This document shows, piece by piece, positions 47,831 through 59,413 of a stretch of 64,000 nt of DNA; within the stretch, counting starts at the first letter, position 1; each line of letters begins with the position of its first letter. The notes under the pieces were generated by a model. It was not told where the DNA came from. It made no database searches and worked only from the letters and a program-made list of their open reading frames with translations. Origin of the DNA: Pohlia nutans (Eukaryota > Streptophyta > Bryopsida > Bryales > Mniaceae); contig CM040085.1 in assembly GCA_022496805.1 (NCBI GenBank), positions 20,675,811 through 20,739,810 on the forward strand, in the 5' to 3' direction. Position numbers and translations under genes: made by a program.

Positions 47831-49789
47831 TCAATCTACGTTTTTTTCGTATTCTAAGGTAGGTCTTGAAGTACTACTCTTGATTTCTTGGATACCCTTG
47901 ACCGCTAGCATGAGTATGTCATGGATGTTGTCAATCTTCTCTTGTAGTTCATCATGTTTCGCGTTGTTGATGAGTCTTTCTTCATTCATCTTATTCTCTA
48001 TTGTCTTCTCAATTTCTTCTTTCATCTTCTTGTTTTCTTCTCTAATGGTCTTGTTGCTCTCCTCCATAATTGTTAGCACATCCTCCTTTGTGATAGTGGG
48101 TATTGTTGTCACCAATGTGGCCACGGTGTTGACTAGTGCCGCATTAATGTCGTTGAAGCCTCATTTCTCTACTTGCTCCTTGGTGGGTGGGTCTAATCCA
48201 TCTAAACTTCTTCTATGCGGTGCAAAGTCCACATAATGCCCCCCAATCATATGGGTTTTGTTCACAAATGATCTATACACAATGGGATTTGTGCATTGAA
48301 CATTAGCACTCCCATTGTGTCTAGTTCCTACTTCCCTATGAAACCAAATGGAAGCCGCATTCTTGCTTTCCATGGTTTTGAAAATTGCTTCGGTGGTATC
48401 AACCACCGACATCAAGATGGGTAAGTGAGAGAGCGTCAAAGATAAAGCATCCTTTTTAGCCTTAGCCTCGGGTGTAATACGGGGTGTTTGGCTAATTTTC
48501 TTTTGTGGCATAATGATCTCTTGGTTAGCGGCTACGTGGTGAAGCCTAATCTTCTCCGCTTGCTTTGGAGTAGGCGCCATGATGAAGGCATGACTCTCAA
48601 GCGTGTTCTTTTGAACATCCACTATCTCAAAGTCTTGTTTCTTAAGAAAACTATTTCTTAAGACATCATAAAAGAGGGCGCTAGCGGTCATATCTACTAG
48701 ATTATCACTCTTAACCTTCACGGAAAGGTTAGTGTTTCTAGCAATACTATGAAAACTTTTGCACACTTTGCCCAAAAACTTTTTTGAGCAAGGTGTCTTT
48801 GAGTAACCATCAACTATGTCCAAATCAAGGATAAAAGGGCGCAGCCCTTTAAGCATTCTCATGCCATCGGTTTCGGGGTTGAGAAGGTGCAACTTAATTA
48901 CACCATTCCAAGCCCCCCTTTGGCCTCCTCTCTTGGTGCTAAATCAAAGCACCGCCACCGGATCAATGATGTCCGTGCCAAGAGGTATATTCATATCCTC
49001 TAACCTTTTGATGACCATGGCTTTAACATCATCACGAAGGAGGGGGGTTTCAATGTGAACTTCAAAATGAATTTCAACATGAAAATCAAGGGCTAATCCC
49101 GTGGTAGGATTAATCGGGATTTCGAACGGGATTTGAGTTAGGTTATAATGTTGCCCTAAAACCCCATCTTCTCTATCCTTAGGATAGAGAAGTTGTGGTG
49201 TTCGTGGGAATGCCACGGTTGCATTACGCATTTCTTCGGCCTCCTCCGGTATCATACCTCTAGTCATCATGTCCTCTAAAGATTCATCCATGAAAATAAT
49301 GTCATCACCATTCTCATGACCTAACATCTCCATGGTTTTGAAGCCCAACCAAAAGTTTGGGTTTCGTAGCCCAATATCTACCTTAATTGGGCTGCCATTA
49401 GTATTATCTATATCATCATCCTTAACCGTATTACCCATGCCTTGCTCATGCGATGTGGAGGGTGGAGTGAGAAGGGTAGGAAGAACGGGGAGGGTAGGGA
49501 GATAAGGAAGGGGAGGAGGGGAGGCATTATTATGCATGTGTGTACCTTTGGTTTTTTTGCCTCCGTTGTCCCCCGTAGCACTCTCCTTGTTGGCTGCCTT
49601 TTTCTCCAAAATGCGCTTGAGACTATGAGTCATGGGAGTGTCCATCTCCATGTCTGCACTGGATGACCCCTCTTGACTGCTTCTAGCCGAATTTCTCATT
49701 GCCATTGCTAAAAACCTTGGGCTTCTTCTACTGTGATTGGCCGTTCCGCCTCTCTCTGTTCTTATAAAGTGTTGGGTCTTCCCGTACAC
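47831..49789 (-). pseudogene. ORF1-like protein with C-terminal coiled coil, two nonsense codons
   Basis: Open segments 49789-48947, 48943-48164 and 48160-47831 lie in one frame, separated only by TGA codons at 48946-48944 and 48163-48161. Together they make about 650 codons. The middle contains GAWNGVIKLHLLNPETDGM and LGKVCKSFHSIARNTNLSVK. The end (EESNKTIREENKKMKEEIEK) is strongly coiled-coil. Position upstream and on the same strand as LINE ORF2, plus a terminal coiled coil, suggest a LINE ORF1/gag-like RNA-binding protein; no domain was recognised. Base composition is balanced, unlike the G-poor ORF2, so it may belong to another element. Confidence 0.5.
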
Positions 49790-51713
49790 TTCACACTTCT
49801 CCTCTTCTCTGTTGCCTTCTGTCTCACAGCTTGCGGGTCTGTTGTCGCTCCCCCCTCTGAGACCTTCGGCTCCTTTCTTGTCACCTTTGTCCTCTACACA
49901 GTTTCTGCCCTTGCGATCTCCCCCGCAGTCTCCAAGCTTGTTGTCGCACCCTTTGTCTTCGTTATTGCAGCCTTATGTTTTCTTGGCGCATCCTCCTTTC
50001 TTGTTGTCGTTGCCTCTTGTCTTGTTACCTTGGTCTTCACCCTTACCTTTGCAGTGCCGCTTCTTGTTGCCGCGACCTCCTTCTTTGCAGCGGCCACCGT
50101 CTACGCTTCGACCTTCTCTGTCTTGGTTACTTTTGCGACCGCTGGGGCTTCTACGGCAGTCAGCTTCACTTTTGGTGCAGTTTTCGTTGCCGTAGTTGAT
50201 TTCTTGGTTCTCTTTGCACTCCTGGTTTGCTCTACAAATGCCCTGGCCTCTGCTGTTGTCGTTCTGACTTCTATTGCACTCGCATTGACTTCTATTGCAC
50301 TCGCATTGCCTTCTATTGTGGTCGCCTTGTTCTTCTTGAGAGTCTCCCTGACCTTGCCTTGTTGCCGCGTTGCTCTGGTTTCTCTCGCGTTGCCCTTGCT
50401 GCCTTCTGCGTTTGCCCTGATTGCTCTTGCATTCACCTTGGATTTTGTTGCAGGTGCTCTGATCTTTGCAGTCTTCGTCTTCGTGCCTTTGCAGCTTCCT
50501 CACCGTACCTCCCCGTGCCTTCGCAGCTCCCTTACCTTTTCGGCTGCAGTCTTCTTCTTTGCCACTGCAGCCTTCCTCTACGTTGCTTCCGTCGTTGTTC
50601 TTTGTGTGGTTGTCGCAGCGTCTCCAGTCACGACCGCCGTCTCCTCTTCGACTCCCGCTGCGGAAGCTCCGTCTTCGTTCGCAGACTCTACGGCCTCTCC
50701 TTCTGTCACCCACGCAATCGCATTGGCCTCCCTCGCAATCACTTCGGCCTCCCTCGCAATCACTACGGCCTCCCCCGCAATCTCTTCATGAGTTTTGTCT
50801 CCCCTTGTACCCTCCTTGTTTTACATATCTCTGTTTGTACTTGTTTTGTTTTCTGCTACTATCTCCTTGATTGTTGTCGTTGCTCTCCTCTCTGTTGCAG
50901 CTCTTCTTTTTGTTGTCGCAGCGCGTTCCCCACCTACGATCGTCGTCTCCGTTCCAACTTCCGCTGCGGAAGCTCTGCCTTCCTTCGCAACTTCTGCGAC
51001 CTTTGCTGGTGCGGTCCTTTTTATTGTCGTTGTTGATTTCACGATTGCGGTCTTTTCGTGTCACATCGCAGCTTCCGCTGCTCTTGTCGTTGTGGCCTCG
51101 ATTGCAGCCTCCACGCCCCTCAACGCAACTCTTTTTGTTGAAACCTCTGTTTTTACTAGCGCAGCTCCTTACCCTTCCAGCGCAGTCTCCACACTTGCTG
51201 TCTCGAACTCTGTTATTGTCGTTTTTTTTTCTTCCACCTCTTGCCGTAGTCTCCAACCTCAGTTCTCAAAATGTAGCAATTACCTTGTTTTTGTTGACGG
51301 TGTGCGCATCCGTTGCTGATTCTGCGTTTGCGGTGTCTCGTGCCTTCGGTGTTGTCTTCGATTTTGCAGCTGCTTCCGTCGCCTATACTGCTGCCGTCTC
51401 TGGAGCTTGCATCAGCCTCGACTCTGTGCTCTTCATTTTGGGTATAGTCACTGCCGCTTGATCCCCTGTTCTGTTGCAATGTTCTGCCCCACTTGCTGCT
51501 TTGCAATGTCCTTGTGTCGTTATTGCGATCTACCCTTCCCTTGTACCTTCCGTAGCCTCCTGTCTTATAGCCTCCAGAGTCTTCTGTTGTCCTCTTGTAA
51601 TTTTCTTCACGCTTGATTCTCCTACCACTTTTGACGCCAGTGCTGTCTCCACGGATACAGATCTGTTCTCCTTCCTCTTGGTCTTTGTTTTCTTGGTGCT
51701 TGATGTTGTACAT
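49790..51713 (-). repeat. Repeat-coding stretch, Cys/Gly/Asn/Arg/Lys-rich
   Basis: A GC-richer block, frequently open on both strands because it is built of short in-frame repeats. The minus frame shared with the ORF1-like gene is open at 51256-50786 and 50713-49973. It has units such as CNRSQCECNRSQ and two related longer units (RRSFRSGSRRGDGG and RQSFRSGSWNGDDD). Stops interrupt it. The product would be hydrophilic and disordered. The plus-strand frame at 49733-50791 is a hydrophobic mirror image and probably not real. Confidence 0.5.
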
Positions 51714-52283
51714 CTTGATCTGTGGGATCTGATCTTCTCAGGTGTATTGGGAATGCGCTTTTACCAAAGTATGGCGGAATGTAGATCTGCCTTTGCAGTA
51801 GTTAGATCTACCTTGCACAATCTTATAGATTGTTCTAATCTTATTGCTAATAACTATGTAAATGTAGCTAGTTCTAAGACAGTAAAAATCTATATCAATG
51901 GTATGCTGAAGATCTATTTGAAACTTAGCTTCAAACCCTAAAACATAGCAAATAGTCGTACTAGTGTTTTTTGCAATAGAAAGAAGGTGAAAAGGATGTT
52001 GCCTGAAAAGATCTTGTGAAAATGGCGCTGATCGCGCCTTTGCTTGCTTCACAATACTTCTTGCTTGAGTGGTGGTTCAAGAAGCTCCTATTTCCTCCGT
52101 TGCCTTCACTGTGGAGTTTGTACTGTGGCTTCACATCTACGCTCTAAATCACATCTAAAGTGTATGCAGTGAGATCTAGTTTGTGGGGACTTTTTAAGAA
52201 TCGCAATCACGCTCTCTTTCTAGCTAAATGCCCACATTCTAAATCTATGCAGCAAGTTAGTGGTCTAATAAGAATCGCCACCA
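51714..52283. other. Spacer, nothing recognised
   Basis: No gene. AAGAATCGC(A/C)A(T/C)CACGCTC occurs twice (about 52197 and 52268), a minor direct repeat. Confidence 0.4.
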
Positions 52284-52842
52284 CGCTCGCTTAGCTCTTG
52301 TTTTCTTGACTAACTCTTATAACAAGCTCAATTCCTCATTGGTGTGGGTTAATTTTGACGATCGGCATCGTTGAAATTAAAGAAGACTTACATAGCTTTT
52401 GTATGAAAAAAGGATCAACAAAATCGCACAATTTTTGAGAAAATGCCACCGTTGAGAAGATTGATGGAACTTGCTCGGGGTATTTTGTACATATGCTAAA
52501 ATCAGATTGATCAAAAGTGCTCCAAAAATTCTGAAATTTCTACCATGCATAATGATCATCATTTCAAACATGTGCAAAAGAATTCACATAATTTGAAGGT
52601 GTGAGGAGGAAGATATGAGGGTCTCAAGTGACGCCCAAATAGCCTCCTTGTAGCTCAAAAAAAATCACCAAAAATCGCACACTTCATGAAATTTCGATCA
52701 AGAAGTACCCACAAATTCAGCTCTCAAAAAGAACTAGGGTCTCTTTGTTGCTCACCATACAATTCACGGCCCAACAACTCGAATTTCCTCATTTTCTAGG
52801 TCTAGAAGCCGCGTGGTGGCCTCGTGGTCCTTTAGGGGTTAA
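52284..52842. mobile_element. TTAA element, truncated left end
   Basis: An inverted relative of 8003-8582: the reverse complement shares AATTTCAACG, CCAATGAGGAATTGAGCTTG and the right-end CTCGTGGTCCTTTAGGGG TTAA (52839-52842). The expected left terminus is missing. Confidence 0.7.
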
Positions 52843-52844
52843 GG

Positions 52845-52935
52845 AGTTATATGGCTGAACAATACAAACAAGGTGTAAAAGTAAATCTAGGGTGAATACG
52901 AAGGCAGAGACTATGAGACTAGCCGCTTGTTTAAA
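52845..52935. repeat. Dispersed repeat shared with 22.45-22.53 kb
   Basis: The segment around AACAAGGTGTAAAAGTAAATC followed by TAGGGT is the reverse complement of about 22440-22530, including the ATGGCTGAA and GCTTGTT ends. The element type is unknown. Confidence 0.6.
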
Positions 52936-54157
52936 AACTTTTTCTGTTGAAATTAGGAATACTATCAATAGTATTCAATTGTATAAATGTAAGCATAGTT
53001 TAATGAAACAAGTGCCAGTTAAATCTCGGTAAGATCTGACTATTGGATTAGAAGATTATAGTATGTGTAACCGTATAATCACTAGTAGAAAAGGTGGCCC
53101 TCCCCAGGGAAATGCCTAGGCAAATGCACTGTGCATGCGTAGAATTGGGCACCATATGCTTAGGCAACTCCCTCAGCAATGCCACCTTTTCTACTAAGGT
53201 AGAAGCACTAGAACCTGTTAGGGACCAATTCCAGTCACCTATGCAAGCACCTGTTTCAACTTCATGAGTTCCCAATCAAATTATTACAACCATTAGTTGT
53301 AGTAGTTTGGTGATCAATTATGTATGCCAAGTTAGCAAACTGATTGGACTAGAAATGAAAGACGAGTATTGGTTCCCCTACTAACCTCAATAGTGGTCTA
53401 TGCAGATTAAATTTGAAAATTCAGAACAAAATCACACATTGTGACAAAAAAAAATTAAAAATTGGGCTTGGTTATTAAACCCAAAGTTTTATGTGCTGCG
53501 ATTTTTTATCATTGAAAACCAGCGCTCCATGTAGGTTGAAATGCTTAAACTGACGGCAATTGTACCCTTTACCTTAGTGAATGCATACTCAAAAATGAGC
53601 TTTTGGGAGGTATGTGATTTCAAAGTTAAATAGAATTTGGGTTAAAATTTCAAAAATGAAAATAAAGATGTTCATCAATGACCTATGTCAACACCTCTCC
53701 ATTGCAATCTTTCATGTTAAGAACGGACTCACACTTAATTATTGTGAATTTTATAAGTAGGAGTGACTTATCCATATATGGTTTAGAACAATAATTTATA
53801 CGTTAAAATGGGAAAGGAGTTGGTACATTGATCAAGATTTGAATACATATACTAATGGAACATGTACAAGAGAACACAATCCCCCCAAAAAAATACAAGA
53901 TAACAAACTTCAAAACACAAAAAATTTGTATAGTATATGTGTTGTATTTGTAAGTATTTGCTGTATTTTGGAGTTTTGTACATAGGTATTTGGATATCTA
54001 AAAAAGTCAGATTCCATATTTTATTTTTGCATCATCTGCAGAATCAAAAGTTATGTCTCATCTATACTTCAGACACCAGACTGACATGAATTTGCAACAT
54101 TTCATTTTTTGGCGATCTAGTGACCACTTACCAATTATATGGGCACTAGAGGGTTAA
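52936..54157. mobile_element. TTAA element, inverted copy of 26959-28051, truncated and nested
   Basis: The reverse complement aligns with 26959-28051 (ATTAGGAATACTATCAATAG, AATCAAAAGTTA, TTTGGATATC). It ends CACTAGAGGG TTAA at 54154-54157. Its other end is missing. A 500-bp CACTA insertion interrupts it. Its terminal TTAA is also nt 52-55 of the 5S rRNA half that follows. Confidence 0.75.
53080..53579. mobile_element. CACTA-type element, 500 bp, AAT duplication
   Basis: It starts CACTAGTAGAAAAGG, ends CCCTTTACCTTAGTG, and is flanked by AAT (53077-53079 and 53580-53582). The uninterrupted TTAA element at 26959-28051 supplies the empty site (ATAATGCACAC versus ATAAT/insertion/AATGCATAC). The interior near 53285-53575 is repeated at 58315-58590. 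No transposase. Confidence 0.78.
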
Positions 54158-54221
54158 GTGCCTTTGGGCCAGAATAGTACTGGGATGGATGACCTCCTAG
54201 GGAAGTCCCCGTGCGGCATCC
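54154..54221 (+). rRNA. 5S rRNA gene, 3' half (nt 52-119)
   Basis: TTAAGTGCCTTTGGGCC, AGAATAGTACTGGGATGG, GACCTCC and CCCGTGCGGCATCC match the end of plant 5S rRNA. Combined with 39290-39343 the length is about 119-120 nt, as expected for one gene. The split point is the natural GTTAA of 5S. Confidence 0.85.
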
Positions 54222-56389
54222 ACTTTAGGCATTAAAGATTTAAAGGTAGCATAGGCGAACTTGGTTTTGGTAGCCCGATTGGTAGCACTTCCGCCAACAA
54301 ACTCTTCATAAACACTAGTCCTTCATGCCATAGTATCTTTCTTTTAAACCCTGGGAAGATAATTATGGATAAGTTTTGGACTGGCAAACATGTCCATCAT
54401 CTTTAGATAAATACTTAGTATTTACTTAGAAAACAAAAAATCATAATTAGGCCTTCTAAGTTGCATACTGTAGTACCATAGTTGGGTTGCCAAAAAATAA
54501 TTTCCAAAAAAAAAAACATAAAAAATTAGAAATCATGAGGACAAAAAAAAAATAGAATAAATTACTTTTAGCCATATTTTGATATTCCTGAGCTATTTTG
54601 GGCCCTTTTTTAATCATTTTTTCTCATAAAAAAAACCAAAAAAATCCTTTTTTTTATGAATGAACCTTTTTTAAAAAATAAATTAAATATATGTCTGTGG
54701 GGATGGCGACCCAACTATAGTACTACGGTATTGCAATTCAATTTTAAGAGTTTTCAAAATTTTAAATTAGAACGATAATAAATTCAAAGTTGCCAAAATG
54801 CTCTAAAAGGTGATTTATGTCATAAACATGTTATTTTCTAAAAAGACTAGTAACATCTCAATGCCAGGAAATTTGTAATACTTCCTAGAATTAACATATT
54901 CAGATTAAGCAACTCACAAAAAAAAATTGGATGGAATAACTCCATAGTGCTTCAATTCATTATGAAAGTCTGAAATCATTCATAAACCACATTTTGGCTT
55001 TGATGTCCTCAAAGGATTAATCCCGAAATGATAGGTCTATAATCATATTCGACAATTCCAATAATTTTGATATTATGAGTCCTATTGGAACATTAAATAT
55101 AGATGAAAAAAATTCTAATTTACTTTTCAGAGTTGATATCATATGCTTTCTGTAAGGCACAAAATAAGCAACAAAAAATACCTAATAAAGTTCTTTGCAC
55201 TTGCTCATGAATCAATTTCAGTTTGTAGATACCTGATTAACCCTTCAACGTCAACTCAGCCCCTCGGGCTTGGCTTTTTTCAAATCACTTTGACCATGAA
55301 TTATTAATAATAAAGGAATTATTTATGAATTTTCTTTTTTAGGCATCATCTATGACAAGAATAGTATGTACTTACATTTTTAGAACGTAAATTACTTTTA
55401 AATTTTGAGGTTGAATTTAAAAATCCCCTCTTTTCATTGATTGAAATTGAGGAAGCCGTTGTCTTATGTGACCAAAAGCACTCACCAACTCTGGAATCGC
55501 TCAAAATAACAGTGAGAAGCGACCAGTTTCCTTGTAGTGTTACTTCATTGTATATCCCCTAAATGCCGCCCAGACCAAAATCTGGCTTATGAATGTAACT
55601 CACTATTCAATTCCAACTGCTACGTGGACGATTTCCATCCAGTTATTTTCATAAAGGATATTTGTTGGTCATGCCACCCCTTCAAGTTAAATTCAGATCA
55701 TTCAAACTATTTTTGAATTATATATGGGGTCCCAACTACAAAAAGAGTCATAAAAATGGTTCACCGTGTAGTGTATTTGGGATTTTTATGTTCTTTCTAC
55801 TTAAACTAAATTTGTCATGAGAATGAGTTCTATTGCATTTGTCCTTAACTAATAAAATGAAGCTTACCAAGTTTAGTTTTTACTCCACTTTGAATTTTTG
55901 GAAAACTCTAAAAATTTAGTGTTTTATTGGAGTTACAAGTTCAACATGTATTACCATGGTGTAGGAAAAACATCTGAATTTAAATGGACGGATGATTTTC
56001 ATTTACTGTAATGTTCGTCATTGTAATTTACACATTTGGTAAAAAAGTTGGAATTTTTTAATACATTTTGTGATTGATATGAATTTTCTTTCAAATCACT
56101 TCAAAAAATGATAGCAATTTCAAATTTTCACCAATTTTTTTGAAAAATTCATGATGTGTAGTAGACACATGGCTTCATCTACTAAAAATATAGAATTAAA
56201 TTTTTATCATACTTATAGTGGTAGAAGTGAGTGTGATAAGTAAAGCATGATTCCATGGTCATAGACCTAGCATTTAGGGGATATTGTGTTCAATGCAATG
56301 ATGCATGTGGAGATGATAGGGGCCGCAACAATCATGGGGAGATGTCTGTCAGAGGCGGCAATGTAAACAGTTTCTACATATGTAGGGAA
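54222..56389. other. Spacer with a degenerate TTAA element
   Basis: A SINE-like head (TTGGTAGCCCGATTGGTAGC) is near 54270. From TTAACCCTTCAACG (55237) to GCATTTAGGGG (56280) the sequence partly matches the 58854-59400 element (TAAAATGAAG, GTTTAGTTTTTACTCCACTT), suggesting an old member whose right TTAA has decayed. 55045-55235 is repeated at 57160-57345. No gene. Confidence 0.45.
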
Positions 56390-56657
56390 GACTCTAAATC
56401 CCCCCCGACGTTAATGCAAGAGGACAAAAACTACCCCCTATTTTGAACGTGTGGGGGCCCACCTTAAAAAATAACCCCCTCTTCCAAGGGTTTAAAATTC
56501 TGAAGGGGGTTCCCGTGAATCAAGTTTAGACCGTTGGCCTGAAATTTGCAAAAAAAATTGCCAAAAAAAGACCTTAGAGGACCCAAAATGGAAATTTTAA
56601 AAAATGGGCCCCATGGGTGAACAGTGCTTGCATTAACGTCCCGAGGGATTTAGAGTC
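56390..56657. mobile_element. MITE with about 30-bp inverted ends
   Basis: GACTCTAAATCCCCCCCGAC at the left is mirrored by GTCCCGAGGGATTTAGAGTC at the right, both continuing into GTTAATGCAAG and its inverse. The interior is non-coding. Confidence 0.75.
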
Positions 56658-56744
56658 AGGGCATAAGTAGGAACTGTGCAGAATCTTATTTGCAATTCCT
56701 TGGAAATTTTAATTTTATATCCAAGTACACTTGTCAACAAGCAT

Positions 56745-57165
56745 GAGCATGTTGTACGTTCTTTGCAGATTCCCTACTTGAGGTATTAAAACTGACAGGG
56801 GGGACACTTGGGATTTCACTCACGCAGTCACGCCCTCTGTTTTTGACACAACATAATTGGTAGTGACATAAAATGAGAGCATACTATTCAGTAGCCTTCA
56901 TGCACTCTGCTCATCACCTTGAGCCTCCACCTGTCCTCTAATCCTTTTAGCTACTAGTGAAGTATTGTTGGGTGTGGAATATTCCACACCATCTACTGTA
57001 GAGCAAAGACAAAGACAGTGCATGCTACTGAATGTTGTGAAGGGATTTCAATTTATCCATCATAGAGATGTGTGGATGATCCAGTCTCCTTGGATCCCAT
57101 CCATCCAGTTTTCACCTTCTGATCCTCAACTCCTGCCTCAGATTGTCTATCTATCGTATACGACA
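56745..57165 (+). repeat. Extra copy of the leader upstream of small gene B
   Basis: GAGGTATTAAAACTGAC, AGGGATTTCAAT, CTCCTTGGATCCC and CAGTTTTCACCTTCTGATCC also occur at 59455-59785 in the same order. The duplicated flank does not continue into the gene here. Confidence 0.65.
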
Positions 57166-57348
57166 ATTCCAATAGTTTTGATAAATTATGAGCCCTATTT
57201 GGGCATTATAACTAAATGAAAATTATTCTAATTTTTTTTTCAGAGTTGAAATCACATCCCTTCTATACGCCACAAAATTAGTAACAAAAATTGTGTAATA
57301 AGGTTCTTTGCACTTGCTCTTGATTAGTTTCAGTTTCTACATACATTA

Positions 57349-57746
57349 GAGAAATTCGTAAAGCCTCTGGATCAACCATCCAGAGTTGCATCCCCCATCC
57401 TCTATATTACAGATATCCGAAACTCATTGACACAAGCTCAAGAGAGGTGTGCCAGGCTAGGATTAGAAGCCCATGAGGCTCTTGGGGCCAGGAGGTTCAA
57501 GGCTCAATGCGTGGTGGCGGCTATAATCTGGTCATGTGGTTTATTAATGGACGGGCTCCGGCGCCATACCCGGTGGCACGCCTTGACATAAGATCAAACC
57601 CAGTCACCCAAGTTTCATTTCCGGAAATATAACTCATCCAGTTTTTATTTTTGGAACCCGACACTCCTACTTTTTTGTCCTGTGAGCCATAATCTTTACT
57701 GATGTAGTACCGGAAGCTTGAGATTTCACGACTTTACGAATTTCTC
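57349..57746. mobile_element. Element with GAGAAATTCGTAAAG inverted ends
   Basis: GAGAAATTCGTAAAG at the left and CTTTACGAATTTCTC at the right are exact inverse copies. The interior is fairly GC-rich and non-coding in every frame I read. The class is unknown. Confidence 0.65.
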
Positions 57747-58314
57747 TATTTAATGTAATCATAATTTCCCATTTACGTAATTCCAGGGCCCCGCATTTCC
57801 CAGGCCGCCACTCACTGCTCATTTTGGGGTCATAGTATTGAACACTATCTTTTCATTTGTAATTGTAAATCAAAAACAATAAATTTAGGGGATACTAAAA
57901 TAGTTTTTAAAAACATGCTATTTTTTCAAGGATGCAAATGTTGCTAAGTCTTAGCTATGTAAATATCCAAATAAAAACTCAATATGAGGATGACAATTGT
58001 AAGTCACAAACCAAAACTATCAAAAGTAATACTAAAATATCTTGGATTTGTCACAATACATTGTACACTAATTCATAATTATCATGACTTTTCACCAAAA
58101 ATGCAAGAGTTTCCTATATACTCCCTCTCTCATAAAAACAACTTATGGTAGCCCCGTTCATTTTATCCTAGAATAAGCTTCCGATTTGCTCAAACTAACT
58201 ACTCCTACTGACTCAATGTTTTCACCATTAGACTGCAATGGCGGAGTTAATTTTTTAATTTTCCTTCAACACAAAGCTTTTGTCCTTAGGAGTAATTCTT
58301 TAAAAATTTAGCAA

Positions 58315-58590
58315 TCCCAATCTAGTTATCACAAGTATTAATTATGAATATCAAGTTAGCAATCTGATTGAACTAAAAATGAAAGACAATTATTGATACA
58401 CCTACTAATATCAATAGTGGTTTATGCATATTAAGTTTGAAATTTTATAACAAAATCATACATTGTGAAAAAATTAATTAAAATTTGAGCTTGGTTATTA
58501 AACCCAAAGTTTTATGTGCTGCAATTTTTTATCATTGAGAATCAGCGCTCCACATAGGTTGAAATGCTTAAACTGACGGCATTACCTTAC
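58315..58590. repeat. Second copy of the CACTA interior
   Basis: Collinear with 53285-53575; shared blocks include GAGCTTGGTTATTAAACCCA (GGGCTT in the other copy), AAAGTTTTATGTGCTGC and GTTGAAATGCTTAAACTGAC. CACTA ends are not preserved. Confidence 0.7.
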
Positions 58591-58596
58591 AGCAGT

Positions 58597-58857
58597 TTAA
58601 CAGTAGTTTATTTGCAATCCATTGGAATATAAACTATTCAAATTTGGAACATAAACTATATTCGAAGTGGCTTTACGGAATGTCCACTTAGTATAAGCCA
58701 CTTCGAATATTATAGTTTATATTCCAAATTTATATTCCAAACTATATTCGAAGTGACTTATACTAAGTGGACATTCCGTAAAGCCACTTCGAATATAGTT
58801 TATGTTCCAAATTTGTATAGTTTATATTCCACTGAATTGCAAGTAAACTACCATTAA
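58597..58857. mobile_element. TTAA-flanked giant hairpin
   Basis: Arms of about 100 bp (58601-58705 and 58745-58853) are near-perfect inverted copies containing CGAAGTGGCTTTACGGAATG. The ends read TTAA CAGTAGTTTA and TAAACTACCA TTAA. RNA from either strand would fold into a long duplex. The right TTAA is shared with the next element. Confidence 0.78.
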
Positions 58858-59400
58858 CCCCTAAGCATCCAGGCATCCAGTTTCTAGACGTTTGTTGGTC
58901 AAACCCAATTTTGATCTTGAAGATGACTTTTGTTGCTAATACACCCAACTAAGAAAATGAAGTTTATTAAGTCTAGTTTGTACTCCACTTTTCAAATCTT
59001 AAAAATTCCAATTATTGAGTATTTTATTGCTTGTGCAAGCTTTGTAGCTCAAGGTTTGAATTACACTACATAGGATGTTCACCTTTCGAATTTCAAAATT
59101 TAAATAAAAAAATTCTATGGAAAACATATCATGTGATTCTCCATTGTAATTTGTACCTGCTCCCAAAAGAATATATTTTTTTTAAAGCTTTTTTGTAATA
59201 AAAATTATTTTTTGGAGTATTTGACTTAAAAATTTGTTAAAAAGGCCGTATTAAATAAAGAAAATTTGAAAATTTCAAGACTGATAGGAAACATTTAATT
59301 CCATGCATGAAAAATATTACAAAATATATTTTGATAAATCTTGAAGGCTAAATTGTGTAGTTTGACTTTCCTACAAAGGAGTGGTACGTTTAAGGGTTAA
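58854..59400. mobile_element. TTAA-flanked piggyBac-like element
   Basis: TTAA CCCCTAAGCATCC at the left and GGTACGTTTAAGGG TTAA at the right, diverged inverted ends. The interior is related to 55237-56284. Non-coding. Confidence 0.62.
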
Positions 59401-59413
59401 ACTGCTGTAGTAC

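Noticed and set aside
47379..47834. 151-codon minus-strand frame rich in Tyr, Thr and Asn
   Set aside because: Low-complexity TATAC/GTATA DNA; no conserved motif, and it overlaps the LINE leader in another frame.
49733..50791. 352-codon plus-strand hydrophobic frame that looks like a multi-pass membrane protein
   Set aside because: It is the mirror of a minus-strand repeat-coding stretch. Several frames are open at once because the DNA is short repeats lacking stop codons. No start context or homologue supports it.
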